Origin: Zygnema cylindricum | Lineage: Eukaryota > Streptophyta > Zygnematophyceae > Zygnematales > Zygnemataceae | Length of the DNA stretch: 10,000 bases | Direction of reading: 5' to 3' | NCBI GenBank assembly: GCA_037447655.1 | Contig: JBBHKE010002075.1 | Location: forward strand, 297,730 to 307,729 | Part shown: piece by piece, positions 7,903-10,000 of the stretch | Layout of the letters: every line of letters starts with the position of its first letter | How positions within the stretch are numbered: the stretch's first letter is position 1 | The notes under the pieces: model-generated | What the model was told of the DNA's origin: nothing | Database searches by the model: none | Seen by the model: the letters and a program-made list of their open reading frames with translations, nothing else | Made by a program: the position numbers and the translations under genes

Positions 7903-7938
7903 TAGCTGGAGGAATTCAAGGTGGCAAGTCTTGCCGCC

Positions 7939-9269
7939 ATGGGGGGAAGAAGAAGAAGTCCTCATCTACACCTTCTCCTATTGCGGCTCCTAATCCGGAT
8001 TTACCAGATCTGCTAGATCTGACCGAGTCATCACCAGATCAGAGTAAGAAATATTTCGGTTTCGGAGAAGAGGCTTTTGAGAAGGCTTCTCCCTCCAACC
8101 CACTTCCAAAAGGGGATGAAGAGAAGCAAGAAGGGGTGGTGTTAACCGAAGATCGTCTCAATGAGTTGTTCGACGGCTTTCTCACCCTTGTAGATCAATG
8201 GATTTCGGATGCTAATCAAAAGGGGAAGTTTAAGGTGGAGGAAGATCCGATCTTGAATTCTTTGGAGATCGCTTCGGATGGAGGGGTCGAGAATGACGAT
8301 ATTTTGAGAGAGGCTCTCCAAAAGGGAAAATTTGTGATTGACAACGACTCGGATCTCGATTATGAATCCGATGATGAATTACCAATCCCTTCCATGCCAG
8401 GGAAGATCGTCTTCTTTTATGGAGCTAACTATCAAATATGGAAGAAATACATTAAGGCGCAACTTATACTTCGTCACCTTTGGAAGATCGTGAATGGAGA
8501 AGAACAGATGATGAACGACGATCCGAAGGCTTGCCGCCTTTGGAAGAAGAAAAATCTTGCCTCAATCATCGGTATTATGCAATCTTGCACCGCTTCAGTG
8601 CATGATCATTTCCTTACCCGAGATACAGCGCATGAGTGTTGGAAGGCTCTCGAAGGCCAATTTGAGAAGGGGCTCCAAAACAAGGGGGAATATGCCTACA
8701 CGGACTTTATCCAATTTAAAATAAAGTCTAACGAATCGATTGATGATGCGATCAAGCGATATAATATTATTGTGGAGCAACTCTCGAATAACGGCCGAAC
8801 TATTATCGAGGAGGATAAGGTGATCGGTCTCATCAATGCTTTAACCGACAACCTCACTTACCTCAAGGAGATTATTTGGGCACAAACAAATCCAAGTTAT
8901 GAGTTTCTTGTAAACTATCTCAAGACAACCGAAAGAAATCGCGGAGGTCCTCCTAAAGCTTGGGCCTCGGGTGGATCTCTGAACGCATCTTCCAAAGAAC
9001 CCGGGATCTAAATTTTCTCCGTGGGGGAAAAGGAGGAAGGGGAAGAGGAGGCGGATCTAGGGGAAGAGGAAGAAGCGTCGAAAGGAGGGGAAACTTTCCC
9101 GGTCAACTTCCTTTCCAGAACTAGTACATGCTATCGGTGTAACAAGGCTGACCATATGTCCTCCTCATGCCCGGACAAAGAAAAGCAGTGTCATTATTGT
9201 GGGAAGTGGGGATATATAAGTCCCCAATGTTACGCAAGATTTGACGGCGGTATCATGTATAAAATGTAA
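7939..9269 (+). pseudogene. Copia gag with UBN2-like core and two zinc knuckles, frameshifted
   Basis: Gag would form the virus-like particle and package RNA. The only well-placed ATG (7939, in a GCCGCCATGG context) sits before a G run and is out of phase with the long frame, consistent with loss of one G. The long frame (7941-9008) opens with a GGKKKKSSS stretch, then an acidic segment. The conserved core at 8406-8942 has FFYGANYQIW, LWKIVNGEE, CRLWKKKNLASI, AHECWKALEGQFEKG, DDAIKRYN and YLKTTERNR, as in UBN2-type gag. A TAA at 9009-9011 stops it. Neighbouring frames then read GSKFSPWGK (9004-9030) and an RG-rich segment (9032-9073), before the first frame resumes with a CCHC knuckle (9129-9170) and a second with Tyr for His (9189-9230). 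No protease follows. Confidence 0.88.
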
Positions 9270-9552
9270 AGCAAGCAACCTACCAAATTTAGCAAAAAAC
9301 TGTAGAAATATTATGATTCATATCATGTATTTCCGTGTTTTCATTTTTATACATATTAATAAGTTTATTAAATTTATTAAACTTATTAACATCTTTGTTT
9401 ATAGAAAAATTACGTATGTTTCATTACATTCATGAAATAGAACATATTCTCTCTGTCATATTGTCTTGGTGAATACTAGTTGAGGATACCCCACATCCTT
9501 TGATTCTATGTGTTACCAGTTACAACTTTCAGCTACAGTTTTTCCCAGTTTC
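9270..9552. other. AT-rich non-coding DNA after the gag break
   Basis: No gene or element end is recognisable. The expected protease and integrase of the element are absent, so a deletion or another insertion removed them. The stretch holds a strong inverted repeat at 9356-9389. Confidence 0.5.
9356..9389. repeat. Perfect 12-bp AT-rich inverted repeat
   Basis: TTAATAAGTTTA (9356-9367) and TAAACTTATTAA (9378-9389) flank a 10-base spacer. It could extrude as a cruciform; no terminator or transposon role is evident. Confidence 0.65.
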
Positions 9553-10000
9553 AAGCTTCAGTTTTCATTTACAGGCTTACCATCCTCAGTATAAAACACA
9601 AATGTATTGTTCCATTAACTATAATGAAAAAAATAATGCTTACATTGAAGGATTCACGTAAAATACTACTCCTTTCAGTACAACGGGAGACAATATATAG
9701 ACACAATGTACGGAGACAACGACAAACAAAATACAACGACAGAGATACAAACAAGATACAAGCTTCAGTTTTCAATTACAGGCTTACCATCCTCAGTATA
9801 AAACACACATGTATTGTTCCATTAACTATAATGAAAAAAATAATGCTTACATTGAAGGATTCACGTAAAATACTACACCTTTCAGTACAACAAGAGGACA
9901 TTTAGTACAACAGGAGACAATATACAGAACACACAGACAGACAGAGAGACATTTAGTACAATTGGAGACAATATACAGAACACAGAGACACACAGAGAGA
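9553..10000. repeat. 207-bp tandem repeat, two copies, running off the window
   Basis: Copy 1 starts at 9553 and copy 2 at 9760, both with AAGCTTCAGTTTTCA. They stay nearly identical through GGCTTACCATCCTCAG, TATTGTTCCATTAAC and GAAGGATTCACGTAAAA, to about 9889. The end of copy 1 (9690-9759) is rich in ACAACGACA units, while copy 2 continues into the 51-bp repeat. The low divergence suggests recent duplication or a satellite array extending past 10000. The reading frame spanning it only mirrors the repeat and is not a gene. Confidence 0.88.
9898..10000. repeat. 51-bp repeat nested in the 207-bp unit
   Basis: ACATTTAGTACAA starts at 9898 and again at 9949, each followed by a GGAGACAATATACAGAACACA block and a CAGA/GAGA-rich tail. 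A single diverged version (CAGTACAACGGGAGACAATATA) lies near 9677 in copy 1, so the subrepeat expanded only in copy 2. Confidence 0.8.

Noticed and set aside
9510-9905. 131-codon open frame across the 207-bp repeat
   Set aside because: The protein repeats only because the DNA does, and no domain is seen; the frame stays open because the unit length is a multiple of three.
9553-10000. CRISPR-like array
   Set aside because: Units of 207 and 51 bases are contiguous repeats without spacers, in a eukaryotic retrotransposon context.

Overview
The window looks like an accessory, repeat-rich stretch of a eukaryotic nuclear genome. It is made mostly of broken Ty1/copia LTR retrotransposons set in AT-rich non-coding DNA. 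The copia-type integrase/RT/RNase H order, the gag with a UBN2-like core and CCHC knuckles, and a 12-base initiator-Met-tRNA-type primer binding site resemble plant-lineage copia elements. The host cannot be fixed from this window. I see no intact host gene, no RNA gene and no bacterial-type operon or CRISPR array.

Layout. Positions 1-2054 (+) hold the 3' half of a copia polyprotein (integrase tail, connector, reverse transcriptase, RNase H). It is disabled by frameshifts in its first third and by seven in-frame stops in the rest, and is followed by a polypurine tract and an LTR (LTR A, 2079-2642). Directly downstream, 2767-2962 (+) carries a weak relic of another copia RNase H tail. From 2963 to about 4745 is AT-rich DNA with small inverted repeats and one short minus-strand, exon-like open frame (3238-3405). 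At 4745-5345 (-) is an integrase tail plus connector of the same family as the first element. It stops exactly where a new LTR begins at 5346 (LTR B, 5346-6736), which indicates nested insertion. From 6737 to 7409 is simple-sequence DNA: a C/T tract, a poly-T tract with 56 uninterrupted T, and a G/A tract. LTR C (about 7410-7888), a primer binding site (7891-7902) and a frameshifted gag (7939 to about 9269) form the 5' end of another copia element that breaks off after its zinc knuckles. The window ends in AT-rich DNA and a 207-bp tandem repeat (9553-10000) with a smaller 51-bp repeat inside it.

How the parts relate. All coding matter is retrotransposon debris. The three LTRs differ in length and sequence but share a GCTTCCGC box about 45-75 bases from their 3' ends, similar CTA(T)CA termini, and frequent GTAC cores, so they look like related families. 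No element in the window is complete, and no autonomous activity is predicted. I did not find a convincing new biological system. The points most worth a second look are the LTR composition (GTACG motifs, shared U5 box), the nested junction at 5345/5346, the hidden RG-rich segment in gag, and the exon-like frame on the minus strand.
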